From Planctomycetota bacterium (lineage in GTDB: Bacteria; Planctomycetota; J058), in assembly GCA_023954375.1 (NCBI GenBank), contig JAMLIC010000054.1, forward strand, positions 1 through 60,705: a DNA stretch of 60,705 nucleotides, read 5' to 3'. A program made the position numbers and the translations under genes. Within the stretch, counting starts at the first letter, position 1; every line of letters begins with the position of its first letter. The notes under the pieces were generated by a model, which was not told the origin of the DNA, ran no database searches, and worked only from the letters and a program-made list of their open reading frames with translations. This document shows positions 36,429-46,503 of the stretch, piece by piece.

Positions 36429-36608
36429 CGAAGAGCAGAGGACGACAGAGAGTGCCCCACTGCCGGGAGGTGTGGCAGAACGCGCCAGCGCCGCCTTGCC
36501 AGAGAAATCCCTTGGTCGAGGGACCACGACGCGCCCTATCCTTTCGAAGGTCGGGATTGAGGAGCTGCCTACAACCCCCAAGTTGTTCGGCCATTGGCCT
36601 GGTGTCTC
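36429..36608. other. Intergenic region before the LuxR-type regulator
   Basis: 180 bp with a drop in GC towards the end (CCTACAACCCCCAAGTTGTT near 36569). It probably holds the regulator promoter; no clear sigma boxes. No credible gene. Confidence 0.35.
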
Positions 36609-37670
36609 ATGAGCTACGCGATCGACCTCCACGCCCTGCAGACCTTCCTCACCGTGGTCGCGGCGGGCGACACGATCACCTTCGAGGAGCGTTTCGTCCC
36701 TCTGCTCCTTTCCCTACAAGCGTTGATCCCGGCCACCAGCGCGACCGCAGGCGTGGTCGACCTGTCTGCTCGGTCGCGCCCCGTTCCGCGTGAGCACCTG
36801 ACCGCGGTCATCGGCGTCCCCCCCGAGGACCTACCGCGCTACCTCGGCGAGTACGTGAAGTTCGACCCCGCGCTCACCTCGATTCTCCAGGCCTCGGGGG
36901 AGCCCACCCGCTGGAGCGATCACGGCGGCCTGGCGGGCCGGCCCCGCCCCTTCCGGCGCTTCATGGACGCCAGCGGCGTCCACCGCCTCCTCGGCTGGTC
37001 CCTGCTCATGCAAGACGGCACGAGGCTGCTCGTCTCCCTCCACCGGCCGGAAGACATGGAGGACTTCTCTGACGCCGAGCTCGAGCTCGCGCGCGCAATC
37101 TCCGGCTCCTTCTTGCCCGTGGGTGAACGAGCCGTCGTCGGGCAGCTCCTTGGGTCCACTGGCGAGGTCAGCCTCGCCGGAGCAGGCGGACTCCTCACTC
37201 TCGACTGGCAGGGAGAGCGCCTGACGGCGGACCGTGTGGCTGCCGGGCTCCTCGCCAGGCTCGACCGATCGGCGCGCAATGAGCTACTCCTCGCCGTGGA
37301 GGACGCCTGCCGGAGCGGCCGGGTGGGTCGCGTGAGCACGCCGGGCTCGAGCGACCTCGACGTGCGCGTGACTGCCATACGAAGCGGCACCCCGGCGCGA
37401 GCGTTCCGCTACGCGGTGAGCGTGCGCCTCTCCGCTCTTCCGCTTGCCGAGCGCGCACTCCTGGACCTCGGGCTCACGGAACAGGAGTGCCGTGTCGCGC
37501 TGCTCGTGGCCGAGGGCAAGTCCGACTTGGAGCTCAAGGACGCGCTCGGGCGCTCCCCCTCACGCGTCCGCAAGATCCTCGACGGCATTCGCCGTCGGTT
37601 CCAGCTGCAGAGCCGCGCCGCCCTCTCCGCGTGGGTGGTGTCGGCCACACAACGTGGATTGGTGACTTAG
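36609..37670 (+). CDS. LuxR-type transcriptional regulator
   Basis: 353 residues from the ATG at 36609 (TTG at 36594 is possible). Residues 1-180 look like a sensor or GAF-like domain (LPRYLGEYVKFDPALTSIL, HRLLGWSLLMQDGTRLLVSL). The C-terminal ~65 residues are a GerE/LuxR helix-turn-helix: GLTEQECRVALLVAEGKSDLELKDALGRS, then SRVRKILDGIRRRFQLQSRAALSAWV. The canonical T/S-x-x-E start and the V.. recognition helix are recognisable. It precedes the glycosyltransferase cassette in the same direction and may regulate it. Confidence 0.75.
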   Translation: MSYAIDLHALQTFLTVVAAGDTITFEERFVPLLLSLQALIPATSATAGVVDLSARSRPVPREHLTAVIGVPPEDLPRYLGEYVKFDPALTSILQASGEPTRWSDHGGLAGRPRPFRRFMDASGVHRLLGWSLLMQDGTRLLVSLHRPEDMEDFSDAELELARAISGSFLPVGERAVVGQLLGSTGEVSLAGAGGLLTLDWQGERLTADRVAAGLLARLDRSARNELLLAVEDACRSGRVGRVSTPGSSDLDVRVTAIRSGTPARAFRYAVSVRLSALPLAERALLDLGLTEQECRVALLVAEGKSDLELKDALGRSPSRVRKILDGIRRRFQLQSRAALSAWVVSATQRGLVT

Positions 37671-37827
37671 GAACGTCTCCCGATCGTCTCACGACGCAAG
37701 TCGCCTGGCTGGCATACCCCCCGTCAACTTCTGGTGAGTGATGAAATCATCATCTTGACCTTCCCCGTAGGCTGCCCGCGTCGACCCTGAGGAACGCGCG
37801 TTCCGCGGCGGCGACGAAGGGAGTCTC
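37671..37827. promoter_or_regulatory. Upstream region of the glycosyltransferase operon with a small operator-like palindrome
   Basis: 157 bp, clearly more A/T-rich than its surroundings. GATGAAATCATC at 37740-37751 is a perfect inverted repeat (GATGA-AA-TCATC). TTGACC follows at 37756 but no -10 box sits at proper spacing. It is a reasonable binding site for the upstream LuxR-type protein, by inference only. Confidence 0.4.
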
Positions 37828-38892
37828 GTGCGAGCCACGTTCGACGACCGCCCGGCCACGACGTTCACCCCCGGTGGCATTCGCCGCTACGCCCACGACC
37901 TCGGCGCGATCGCCGCCTCGCTGCCTGGTCACCAGGTGCTCACCGCGTCCACCTTGGGCCTGCGCGCCACCGCGCCCACCGAGGACGAGCTCGAGCTGCC
38001 CGCCGCGCTCGAGCGCCACGGGGTCGAGCTGTTCCACTCCCCGCTCTGGAGCCTGCCGGCGCTCCTGCCCTGCCCGGCCGTCGTGACCGTGCACGACGCC
38101 ATTCCGGCCACCCACCCCGACCTCACGAGCGAGGCCTTTCGGCCCCTCTGGGCGAGCGCTGCCGAGGAGGCACACCGCGCGGTCGCGGTCGTGTGCCCCT
38201 CCGAGCACGCCCGCGACGAGGTCGCGCGCGCGCTCGGCCTCGACCCCGCGCGCGTCCACGTCGTGCCCGAGGCGCCCTCCCCGGTGTTCATGCCCAGATC
38301 CACCGACGAGGTCGCGCAGACGCTGGCGCGCTTCAACGTCCAGGGCGACTACCTGCTGGCCGTGGGCTCGCTCGAGCGGCGCAAGAACCCCGACGGCGTC
38401 CTGGACGCGCTGGCGCTCCTCTCGCCCGCCCGGCGCCCGCGGGTGCTCTTCGCCGGTCCGGCGGCCGGCTTCGACCTGGCCGCCGAGGTGGCCCGCCGCG
38501 GCCTTGGCGAGCACGCGCGCCACCTCGGCCCCGTGCCCGACGACGCGCTCGCCGCGCTCTACACGGGCGCCCTGGCCGTGCTCGTGTGCTCGCGCGCGGA
38601 GGGCTTCGGGCTTCCCGTCGTCGAGGCCTGGGCCTGCGGGGCCCCGGTGATCGCCTCGAACGCCACGGCCCTGCCCGAGGTCGCCGGCGACGCCGCGCTG
38701 CTCGTCGACCCCGAGGACCCGCGCTCGATCGCCGCAGCGATCGAACGCCTCCTCGACACCCCCGACCTGCGCGCCGACCTGCGCCGGCGTGGCCGCGCGC
38801 GCCTCGCGGCGCACTTCACGCCCGACGCCGTCCGCGCGGCGCTCACTCGCCTCTACGACCACCTGGAGCTGGAGCTGGAGAGCAGACCATGA
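37828..38892 (+). CDS. Glycosyltransferase family 4
   Basis: 354 residues from a GTG with GAAGGGAG upstream. GT-B fold: N-domain with FTPGGIRRYAHDLGAI and VVTVHDAIPATHPD; C-domain with YLLAVGSLERRKNPDGVLDAL near residue 173, LGPVPDDALAALYTGA, and the donor-binding signature EGFGLPVVEAWACGAPVIASN (E-x7-E) near 258, then LPEVAGDAALLVDPEDP. Cytoplasmic. It starts a run of four glycosyltransferase genes joined by 4-bp overlaps. Acceptor unknown. Confidence 0.88.
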   Translation: MRATFDDRPATTFTPGGIRRYAHDLGAIAASLPGHQVLTASTLGLRATAPTEDELELPAALERHGVELFHSPLWSLPALLPCPAVVTVHDAIPATHPDLTSEAFRPLWASAAEEAHRAVAVVCPSEHARDEVARALGLDPARVHVVPEAPSPVFMPRSTDEVAQTLARFNVQGDYLLAVGSLERRKNPDGVLDALALLSPARRPRVLFAGPAAGFDLAAEVARRGLGEHARHLGPVPDDALAALYTGALAVLVCSRAEGFGLPVVEAWACGAPVIASNATALPEVAGDAALLVDPEDPRSIAAAIERLLDTPDLRADLRRRGRARLAAHFTPDAVRAALTRLYDHLELELESRP

Positions 38893-40130
38893 AGGTCCTC
38901 CTCGACTGCCGCTCGGCGCGGCCCGGCATGGGCGGGATCGGCGGGGCCACGCTGGCGCTGGCGCGCCACCTCCCCGCCGCCCTGGCGCCCACCGACGAGC
39001 TCGTGCTCCTGCGCGACGCGCGCGCCCAGGCGGGACCCCTCGTCACGGGGCCGCGCGTCAGCGACCTGCCGGTCCAGAGCCCCATGCTCGACCCCGCCTT
39101 CGAGCAGCTCGCCCTTCCGGGCCTCCTCGAGGACCACCGCGTCGACGTGTTCCACGGGACCTGCTTCATGACGCCCGTCGCGGCCAGCCGCGTGGCCCGC
39201 GTGGCCACGGTCCACGACGTGGTGTTCAGCCGCCACCCGGAGCTGGTCGAGCCCTGGCTGCGCGACCTCCTCGACCGCGGCTCGCGCCTCTCCTGCGCCC
39301 TGGCCGACGCCCTCGTGACCGTGTCCGAGTTCTCCCGCCGCGAGATCGCGGCGGTCTACGGCCGCCCCGAGGACGCGATCGACGTCGTCCCCAACGCCGC
39401 CGACGAGCGCTTCCACCGGGTCGTGCGCCAGCCGCCGCAGGGCCGGCCGTTCCTGCTCTACGTGGGCGCGATCGAGGCGAAGAAGGGGATCGCGGCCCTC
39501 CTGGCCGGCTTCGCCGAGCTCCTGCGCCGGCGACCCGACCTGCCGCACGTCCTCGCCCTGGCCGGCGGCCAGGGCGGGCAGGCCTTCGACCTGGGCCCCG
39601 CGCTCGAGCGCCTCGGTCCGGCGCGTGAGCGGGTGCGCGTCCTCGGGCACGTGCCTGACGAGGCGCTCCAGGACCTTTACGCCCGGGCGGAGGCCTTCGC
39701 TTACCTCAGCCGCTACGAGGGCTTCGGCCTGCCGCCCCTGGAAGCCATGGCGGCGGGCGTCCCGACGGTCGTCTCCGACCGCAGCTCGCTGCCCGAGGTG
39801 GTGGGCGACGGCGCCCTCGTGGTCGACCCCGACGACCCGGGCGCCCTGGCAGGGGCGTTCCTCTCGTTGATCGAGGACGCGACCGCCCGCGAGGCGCTCG
39901 TGGCACGCGGCCGCGCCCGCGCACGCACCTTCTCCTGGGCGGACGCGGCACGGCGCATGGTCGAGGTCTACCGCCAGGCGCTGGCGCGGCGCGACGCGCG
40001 GCTGGCGGACCGCGCACGCGGATCGGACGCGCGCGGAACCGAGGCGCGAGGAGCGGAGGCGCGAGGAGCGGAGGCGCGCGGGCCAGGAGCCCGACCGCGG
40101 CTGCGCGTGCTCGCGGGGAGGGGCGCGTGA
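38889..40130 (+). CDS. Glycosyltransferase family 4
   Basis: 413 residues, ATG overlapping the previous stop. N-domain: GMGGIGGATLALARHL, ATVHDVVFSRHPELV, ALVTVSEFSRREIA. C-domain: LLYVGAIEAKKGIAALLAGFAEL, VLGHVPDEALQDLYARAEAF, and YEGFGLPPLEAMAAGVPTVV with the E-x7-E donor motif, then LPEVVGDGALVVDPDD. The last ~40 residues are an Arg/Ala/Glu repeat (four GxEARGAEAR-like units) encoded by a short tandem DNA repeat near 40020-40080. Paralogous to the preceding gene. Confidence 0.88.
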   Translation: MKVLLDCRSARPGMGGIGGATLALARHLPAALAPTDELVLLRDARAQAGPLVTGPRVSDLPVQSPMLDPAFEQLALPGLLEDHRVDVFHGTCFMTPVAASRVARVATVHDVVFSRHPELVEPWLRDLLDRGSRLSCALADALVTVSEFSRREIAAVYGRPEDAIDVVPNAADERFHRVVRQPPQGRPFLLYVGAIEAKKGIAALLAGFAELLRRRPDLPHVLALAGGQGGQAFDLGPALERLGPARERVRVLGHVPDEALQDLYARAEAFAYLSRYEGFGLPPLEAMAAGVPTVVSDRSSLPEVVGDGALVVDPDDPGALAGAFLSLIEDATAREALVARGRARARTFSWADAARRMVEVYRQALARRDARLADRARGSDARGTEARGAEARGAEARGPGARPRLRVLAGRGA

Positions 40131-43100
40131 CCCGCCCGAGCACCCTGCAGATCCTGCCCGAGTACCCGGGCCCCGGGGCAGAGATCGCGGGCGTGGGGCG
40201 CGGTGGCCACGGGCTGTGCCGCGGGCTCGCGTCCAACGGTGACCGCGTGGCCGTGATCACGAACAGCTGCGGCGGCGCCCAGGACGACGTGCACCTGGAC
40301 GGGGTCCACGTGCACCGGATCGCCTGGCCTGGGGCACCTCGCCCCAGCGGAGGCATTGGCGAGGTGTGTCAGTGGGCTGGCGCCGTGGTGGCCCGCCTGC
40401 TCGAGCGGCGCGACGCCTTCCGCGACGTGGACCTGGTCGTGGGCCACGACTGGCTCACGGCCGTGGCCGCGCGCGAGGCGGCGCGCCTCCTCGGCAAGCC
40501 GCTCGTGGTCACGGTCCATGACGAGGTCGTGGGCAAGAACCTCGGCCGCCTGGACGCGCGGGGGCGCTTCGTGGCCGAGCTGGAGGCGCTCACGGTGCAC
40601 GACGCCACGCACGTGATCGCCAACAGCGAGTACACGGCGCGCCAGGTCGTGCGGCACTACGGCGTGGACCCCTCCCGCGTGACCGCGATCCCCCTGGGGA
40701 TCGACCCCACGCTCCTCGACGTGGACCACCCGGAACACCTGCGCGACGTGCGTGCCGCGCTCTGCGGGCCCGACGAGCTGCTCGCCGTGTACTTCGGCCG
40801 GCTGGACCCGGAGAAGGGCCTGGGCGTGCTCACCGACGCCATGGCCCAGGTGCGCCAGGCGCGCGGCGACGTGCGCCTGGTCCTCGCGGGCAAGGGCGGC
40901 CTCCAGGCTCCGCTGCTCGAGCGGCTCGGCCCGCAGGACCGGCACGTGGGCTACGTGAAGGGCCAGGCGCTGGGCTACCTGCTCCGCGCCGCGGACCTCG
41001 TGATCGTACCCAGCGTGTACGAGCCGTTCGGACTCGTGACCTTGGAGGCCATGGCGGCCGGGGCGTCGGTCGTGACCTCGAGCGCCGGCGGCCTGGCCGA
41101 GATCGTGCGCCCGGGCGAGGACGGCCTCGTCGTGCCGCCGGGGGACGCGGCGGCGCTGGCGGACGCCGTCCTGCGGCTCGCCGCGAGTCCGGGCCTGCGG
41201 CGGCGCCTCGGGCGCGCCGCGTCCGTCCGCGCGCGCCGGGAGTTCACCTGGGCGGAGATCGCGCGTCGCATGGGCGAGGTGTACCGGCGGGTACACGAAG
41301 GCGAGCCCGCCCTGTGCGTGCGCCCCCCGGAGCGCCCGGCGCCGCCGCCCGTCTCGGTCGTGCTGCTGACCGAGGACGCCCCGGTCCACGCCGAGGCCGC
41401 GCTCCGCTCCCTCCTCGCCCGGACGACCTACCCGCGCTTCGAGCTGCGCGTCCTCGAGCACGGGCGCGACCCTGAGGTCTTCCAGCGCCTCGGGACGCTC
41501 GTGACCGGGCTCGGGGCTGCTGGCACGCGCGTGACGCTGGAGCGGCTCCCCGGCGCCACCCGCGAGGCCGCACGGGCGCACGCCCTGGCCACGGCCGCGC
41601 ACGCGCGCGTGGCCCTGGTCACGGACGAGGTCGAGGTGCTCGCGGGCAGCGAGGACTGGCTGGAGGGGCTCGTGTGGCTCCTCGACGACGCCGGTGCCGA
41701 GCGCGTGGGCCCGACGCTCGTCGGACGCGCGGCGGCCGCCAGACCCACCGGGCCGACGCTGGACGTCGAGCCGCGCCGGCGCGCGCTCGACCCCGCCTGC
41801 GAGCTCGTGCGCGTGAGCCCGGTCGCGCGGATCGACGGCGCCACCTGGACCCACCCCGTGCGCCTCCTGCGCGCCCGGCGCGAGCGGGACGGCGCCGGCG
41901 TCGCCCGCGAGGCCGAGCTCCCGGCCTCGATCGTGATCGTGGCCTATGACGGCCTGGAGCTCACCCGTGCGGCGGTCGAGGCGGTGATCCGGCACACCCC
42001 CGCGGCCTACGAGCTGGTGCTCGTGGACAACGGCTCGAAGGACGGCACGCTGCACCTGTTCCGCGAGGCGCGCGAGCGCCTGGGCGGGGCCGTGCCCGTG
42101 CAGGTGCTCGAGCTGGGCGCGAACCTGGGCTACCCCGTGGGCGCGAACCGCGGCGTGGCGGTCGCCCGCGGCCGCCACGTCGTCCTCCTCAACAACGACA
42201 CGCGCGTGCGCGCGGGCTGGCTCGAGGCGCTCCTGGCCGCGGCAACGGACGGTGAGCGCGTGGGCGTGGTCACCGCCAAGGTCCTGGACGTGGGCGACCT
42301 GGCCGTGCAGAGCGCGGGCGGGATCGAGCACGACCTGCATGGCGGCCACGAGATCCCGGGGCAGGGCGAGGACCGCCTGGCGCCGACGGTGACCGCGCGC
42401 CGGCGGGTGAGGAACGCCGGCGGCCCCTGTCTCCTCCTCACCCGCGCGCTCCTGGACCGGCTGGCTCCCGACGGGCGCGTGTTCCACGAGGCCTTCAGCC
42501 CCGGCTACTTCGAGGACAGCGACCTGTGCCTGCGCGCCCGGCAGGCCGGCTTCGAGCTGGTCTACGAGCCCGGCGCCGAGCTCCTGCACCACGGCAAGGC
42601 CACCGCCCGGCTGGTGGCCCGCGAGGGCCAGCTCGACGTGTGGGGCCGCTTCGAGGCGAACCAACGCCTGTTCCTCGAGCGCTGGGGTCCGCAGATCGAG
42701 GCCGACCTGGCCGAGCGCCGCGCGGAGACGGCGCCCCCTCCCCGACGGCGCGTGCTCCTCTGCTACCACCGGAGCGCCACGACCACGGCCGCGTACTGCG
42801 AGGCCGCCCTGCGCCGCGCCCACGCCGTGGTCACCGCCGGCCGCGGGCAGGAGCTGGACCTGGGCGACGACGCCACGGCCGAGGCGCTGGTGCATGCCGC
42901 CGCCGAGCGCCTGGGCGGGCCGGTCGACCTGCTCCTCGTGGTCGAGGGCGAGACCTTCGTGCCCCGCGCCCTCGAGCAAGCCCCCTGCCGCACGGTCCTG
43001 TGGGCGATCGACACGCACCTGCACGCGCAGAAGGAGGACGACCTGCTCCTGGTCCTCGCCCCGCGCTTCGATCGCGTGTTCGTGGCCCAGAAGGACCATG

Positions 43101-44467
43101 TGGGCGCCTTCACCCGGCGCGGAGTGGCGGCGAGCTGGCTGCCGCTCGCCTGCGACCCGGACGTCCACCGCCGCCTCCCGCCGCCCGGTGGGCGCGACCT
43201 GGACGTGGTCTTCGTCGGCCACCTGCGTCCCTTCCACGAGCGCCGCCGCCGACTGCTCGAGCGCCTCTCGCGCCGCTTCCGCGTGGCCGTGCACGAGGGC
43301 GTGTGGCGCGAGGACATGGGCCGCCTGTTCGCCCGGGCCAAGGTGGTGTGGAACTGCTCGCTCGCGGGCGACCTGAACATGCGCGTGTTCGAGGGGCTGG
43401 CCTCGGGCGGGCTCGTGGTCACCGACCGGATCGGCAACGGCCTCGGGGACCTGTTCGCCGACCGCGAGCACCTGCGGCTCTACGACGACGCCGACCTGGA
43501 GGAGGTGGTCGCGCAGGCACTCGCCGACGCGGGCGCGCGCGAGGCGATCGGCGCCCGCGGCCAGGCGCTCGCCCTCCGCCACCACACCTACGACGCGCGC
43601 ACGAACGCGCTCGTGCGCGAAGCCCTCGCCGGCCCGGCGCCCGACGCGCGCCGGGTGCACCTCACCACGCCCTACGGCTGCCTGGGCGACCGGCTGTCCT
43701 TCGTGGCGGCCGCGCGCGAGTACGCGCGGCGCCACTCCGCGCTCGACGTGACCACGGACGTGCTGCCCGAGGTCGTGGGCGCCTGGGACGACGGGCTCGT
43801 GGCTACAGCGCCCGCCTGCGCGCCGGGCCGCCGCACCCTCGTCTCCGCGCCCGTGGCTCGGCATCGTGTGAAGGGTGGGAGCCCCGACCGCACCTACGTG
43901 GGCACCTACGCGGCGGGCCTGGGCCTCCGCGTGACGGAGCCCCTGCCGCCGGAGCTGCCGCCGCTCGAGCCGCCCGCCGGGCTCGAGCCCGGCGCCTACG
44001 TGGCCCTCCAGCCGCTCGCCGGCTCCGCCGGCAACCCGCCCGCTCTGGCGGCGTTCCTCCAGGCGCTCGTCGTCGCCTGCCGCCGCGCCCGCCCCGGCTG
44101 GCCGATCGTGCTCCTCGGGCGGCCCGGTGACGCGCCGCGGGAGCTGCTCGCCCAGCTGCGGCTCGACGCGGGCGCCGTTGACGGCGGCCCGCTCGAGCTC
44201 GCGCGCAGGGTCCAGCACGCCGGCCTCGTCCTCACCCCGCGCTCGGCCAGCGCCCACGCGGCGGCCGCCTGTGGCGTCCCCACGTTCCTCTGGCTGCCCG
44301 ACGACGGCGAGGACTGGCACCTCGACTACCCCGACTGGCCGACGAGCCGGGTGACCCACGCCACCGCGCCCGAGGCGGCCGCGGCCGCTCTGGTGGCGTT
44401 CCTGGGCGAGCTCGCACAGCTCCCGGCGTCGGCGCGCGCGCGCGAGCTGCAGGAGGCCTCGTCGTGA
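40127..44467 (+). CDS. 1446-residue multi-module glycosyltransferase (GT4 + GT2 + CgeB-like + GT9-like)
   Basis: GTG start overlapping the previous stop. Module 1 (1-400) is GT4: HVIANSEYTARQVVRHYGV, YFGRLDPEKGLGVL, YEPFGLVTLEAMAAGA. Module 2a (405-590) looks like a degenerate GT2 half (VSVVLLTEDAPVHAEAALRSL). Module 2b (600-860) is an active-looking GT2: SIVIVAYDGLELT, LVLVDNGSKDGT, LGYPVGANRGVAVARG, and NNDTR as the DXD-type motif. Module 3 (870-1170) is CgeB-like (LDVVFVGHLRPFHERRR, WNCSLAGDLNMRVFEGLASGG). Module 4 (1175-1430) resembles GT9 heptosyltransferases (YVALQPLAGSAGNPP, LTPRSASAHAAAACGVPTF). It could assemble a whole glycan. Confidence 0.85.
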   Translation: MTRPSTLQILPEYPGPGAEIAGVGRGGHGLCRGLASNGDRVAVITNSCGGAQDDVHLDGVHVHRIAWPGAPRPSGGIGEVCQWAGAVVARLLERRDAFRDVDLVVGHDWLTAVAAREAARLLGKPLVVTVHDEVVGKNLGRLDARGRFVAELEALTVHDATHVIANSEYTARQVVRHYGVDPSRVTAIPLGIDPTLLDVDHPEHLRDVRAALCGPDELLAVYFGRLDPEKGLGVLTDAMAQVRQARGDVRLVLAGKGGLQAPLLERLGPQDRHVGYVKGQALGYLLRAADLVIVPSVYEPFGLVTLEAMAAGASVVTSSAGGLAEIVRPGEDGLVVPPGDAAALADAVLRLAASPGLRRRLGRAASVRARREFTWAEIARRMGEVYRRVHEGEPALCVRPPERPAPPPVSVVLLTEDAPVHAEAALRSLLARTTYPRFELRVLEHGRDPEVFQRLGTLVTGLGAAGTRVTLERLPGATREAARAHALATAAHARVALVTDEVEVLAGSEDWLEGLVWLLDDAGAERVGPTLVGRAAAARPTGPTLDVEPRRRALDPACELVRVSPVARIDGATWTHPVRLLRARRERDGAGVAREAELPASIVIVAYDGLELTRAAVEAVIRHTPAAYELVLVDNGSKDGTLHLFREARERLGGAVPVQVLELGANLGYPVGANRGVAVARGRHVVLLNNDTRVRAGWLEALLAAATDGERVGVVTAKVLDVGDLAVQSAGGIEHDLHGGHEIPGQGEDRLAPTVTARRRVRNAGGPCLLLTRALLDRLAPDGRVFHEAFSPGYFEDSDLCLRARQAGFELVYEPGAELLHHGKATARLVAREGQLDVWGRFEANQRLFLERWGPQIEADLAERRAETAPPPRRRVLLCYHRSATTTAAYCEAALRRAHAVVTAGRGQELDLGDDATAEALVHAAAERLGGPVDLLLVVEGETFVPRALEQAPCRTVLWAIDTHLHAQKEDDLLLVLAPRFDRVFVAQKDHVGAFTRRGVAASWLPLACDPDVHRRLPPPGGRDLDVVFVGHLRPFHERRRRLLERLSRRFRVAVHEGVWREDMGRLFARAKVVWNCSLAGDLNMRVFEGLASGGLVVTDRIGNGLGDLFADREHLRLYDDADLEEVVAQALADAGAREAIGARGQALALRHHTYDARTNALVREALAGPAPDARRVHLTTPYGCLGDRLSFVAAAREYARRHSALDVTTDVLPEVVGAWDDGLVATAPACAPGRRTLVSAPVARHRVKGGSPDRTYVGTYAAGLGLRVTEPLPPELPPLEPPAGLEPGAYVALQPLAGSAGNPPALAAFLQALVVACRRARPGWPIVLLGRPGDAPRELLAQLRLDAGAVDGGPLELARRVQHAGLVLTPRSASAHAAAACGVPTFLWLPDDGEDWHLDYPDWPTSRVTHATAPEAAAAALVAFLGELAQLPASARARELQEASS

Positions 44468-46503
44468 GCCCGAAGAAGCCCGTCGTGATCGTGTTCTCGG
44501 AGCGGCTCGACAACGAGCCGATCACGACTTCGATCGTGCGCGAGCTCTCGGCCACGCACGAGGTGCGGGCCTGCGGCCCGGGCTGGCCGGTCGAGCGGCT
44601 CGAGGACGTGGACCCGAGCGGCGCGCGCTTCTACCTGGAGCTCGACGCCGTGACCGGCAACTTCGTGCGGCCGACCGGCCTCGAGCGGCTGGCCGTGCCG
44701 AAGTTCGCCTGGCTCGTGGACACGCACAAGAAGCCCCTGTTCCACCGTGAGCTCGCCCGGGAGCTCGAGCTGACCTTCCACGCGCACCGCGCCTGGGGGC
44801 ACGTGTTCGAGGGCCCGCGGGCCTGGCTTCCGCTCCACGCCGACGGCGAGCTCTTCCGGCCGGTCGACGTCCCCGAGGCCGAGCGCGAGTGGGACGTGGT
44901 CTTCGTGGGCAGCCAGACCTGGCGCGCCGACGTCCTGCAGCGCCTGGCCGAACGCCACGGCCTGCGCGCGCTCGTGACCACGACCACCGGACCGGGCGAG
45001 AAGACGAAGACCGCGGAGATCTACCGCCGCGCGCGGCTGGTCTTCAACCAGCACGTGGCCAACGACCTGAACTTCCGCGTGTTCGAGGCGCTGGCGTCAG
45101 GCCGCGTACTCCTCACGGATGCCCAGAACAACGGCCAGTACGAGCTGTTCGAGGACGGGCGCCACCTCGTCCTCTACAAGAACGAGCAGGATCTGGAGCG
45201 CCAGGTTCTGCGGCTCCTCGGCGACGAGGCGCTACGCCGCCGGATCGAGCAGGAGGCCGCGGCGGTGGCGCACGCGCAGCACACCACGCGGGCGCGCGTG
45301 AAGCAGCTCCTCGCGGCGGTCGACGCGTTCCTGGGTGGCGCCGCGACGGACCCGGCGGCACCGACGGGCGGAGGGGTGCTGGTCCCCACGACGCCAGCAC
45401 CGCCGGCCTCGGCCGCTCCTCCGCCCTGCGCATTTCGGCCCACGCGCCGCGTGCTCCTCCTGGCCGCGGACGAGGCGCCGAACGTCCAGCTCCAGAGCTA
45501 CGGCGAGGCGCTGGCGTCCGGCCTGGCCGCGCGCGGCCACGAGGTGGTCGTGTTCCGTCGCCGTCGCGGTCCCTTCGGCCCGCCGCCCGCCCGACCCGGG
45601 GCGCCCACCGTGCTCGAGCTCGACCCCGGGCCGCTGCCGCGGGCACTCACGCCCGAGGACGACGTGCTCATGGCCGCGGCTCCGGCGCACGTGCAGGTCG
45701 ACCGCGCCGTGCGCGAGCACGGGCCGTTCGACGTGGTCCTGGCCGAGGGGCCGCTGGCCCACCACGTGGGGCCCGCCCTGCGCCAGCGCACGGGCCTGCC
45801 CTTGATCCTGCTCCTCCCCGAGCACGAGGTGGCGCGCCACGGCGACGCGCTGAACCGCGCCCAGCTCTATCGGGCCGAGCTGGAGCACTGGGCCTGCGAG
45901 CGCTCGGACCTGGTCGTCGCCGCCAGCGCGGCCGTGGCGGAGGCCGCGCAGCGCGTCTACCACGCGCAGGTGCCCCTGATCGTGGGCTGGCCCGCAATTG
46001 GAGCCCCCCCGCCCTCGACGGAGGACCTGGCCCGGTTCGCGGCGCGGCTGGGGCTTCCCACCCGCTTCGCGCTGGTCCTTGGGCGCGCGCTGGGGGCGGA
46101 GCTGCGCAACCGCCTCTGGACGCAGGGCCAGGTGGTCGTGGCCGACCTGGGCGCCGCTGACGACGTGGGCCTGGTCCTCCCCGACGGTCGGGAGCTCGCG
46201 CGGCACGCCGTGCGCGGTCCGGCGCTGGCCGCCCTCCTGGCCCTGGCCGAGGCGGTGGTCGTCGAGGACCCACAAGACCCGCGGCGCGCGGACGCCGAGC
46301 GGCTCGCGGCGCGGCTGGCCGTGGGCAGCGTCCGCGGCCCGGGTGACCTGCGGCAGCGTCTGGTCGAGGCGCGCCCTCCGGCGCGGGGCGCCGGGGCCGT
46401 CGAGCTGGAGCGCCTGGAGCAGGCCTTCGAGCGCCTTCTGGCCCAGCGGGGGCGGCCGACCGCGAGCCTCCGCCAGGAGGAGGTGGCCGTTGCTGCACGC
46501 TGA
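44464..46503 (+). CDS. Two-part glycosyltransferase (CgeB-like plus degenerate GT-B)
   Basis: 679 residues, GTG overlapping the previous stop. Residues 1-300 are CgeB-like: FAWLVDTHKKPLFH, VVFVGSQTWRADVLQRL, NQHVANDLNFRVFEALASGRVLLTD, close to module 3 of the upstream giant. A Pro/Ala-rich linker near 305-325 leads to residues 330-670, a GT-B-like half (RVLLLAADEAPNVQLQSYGEALASGLAARGHEV, LPLILLLPEHEVARHGD) lacking the E-x7-E donor motif. That second half may be non-catalytic. Part of the same transcription unit. Confidence 0.75.
   Translation: MSPKKPVVIVFSERLDNEPITTSIVRELSATHEVRACGPGWPVERLEDVDPSGARFYLELDAVTGNFVRPTGLERLAVPKFAWLVDTHKKPLFHRELARELELTFHAHRAWGHVFEGPRAWLPLHADGELFRPVDVPEAEREWDVVFVGSQTWRADVLQRLAERHGLRALVTTTTGPGEKTKTAEIYRRARLVFNQHVANDLNFRVFEALASGRVLLTDAQNNGQYELFEDGRHLVLYKNEQDLERQVLRLLGDEALRRRIEQEAAAVAHAQHTTRARVKQLLAAVDAFLGGAATDPAAPTGGGVLVPTTPAPPASAAPPPCAFRPTRRVLLLAADEAPNVQLQSYGEALASGLAARGHEVVVFRRRRGPFGPPPARPGAPTVLELDPGPLPRALTPEDDVLMAAAPAHVQVDRAVREHGPFDVVLAEGPLAHHVGPALRQRTGLPLILLLPEHEVARHGDALNRAQLYRAELEHWACERSDLVVAASAAVAEAAQRVYHAQVPLIVGWPAIGAPPPSTEDLARFAARLGLPTRFALVLGRALGAELRNRLWTQGQVVVADLGAADDVGLVLPDGRELARHAVRGPALAALLALAEAVVVEDPQDPRRADAERLAARLAVGSVRGPGDLRQRLVEARPPARGAGAVELERLEQAFERLLAQRGRPTASLRQEEVAVAAR

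Noticed and set aside
37756..37780. TTGACC as a -35 box upstream of the glycosyltransferases
   Set aside because: No acceptable -10 sequence at 16-18 bp spacing.
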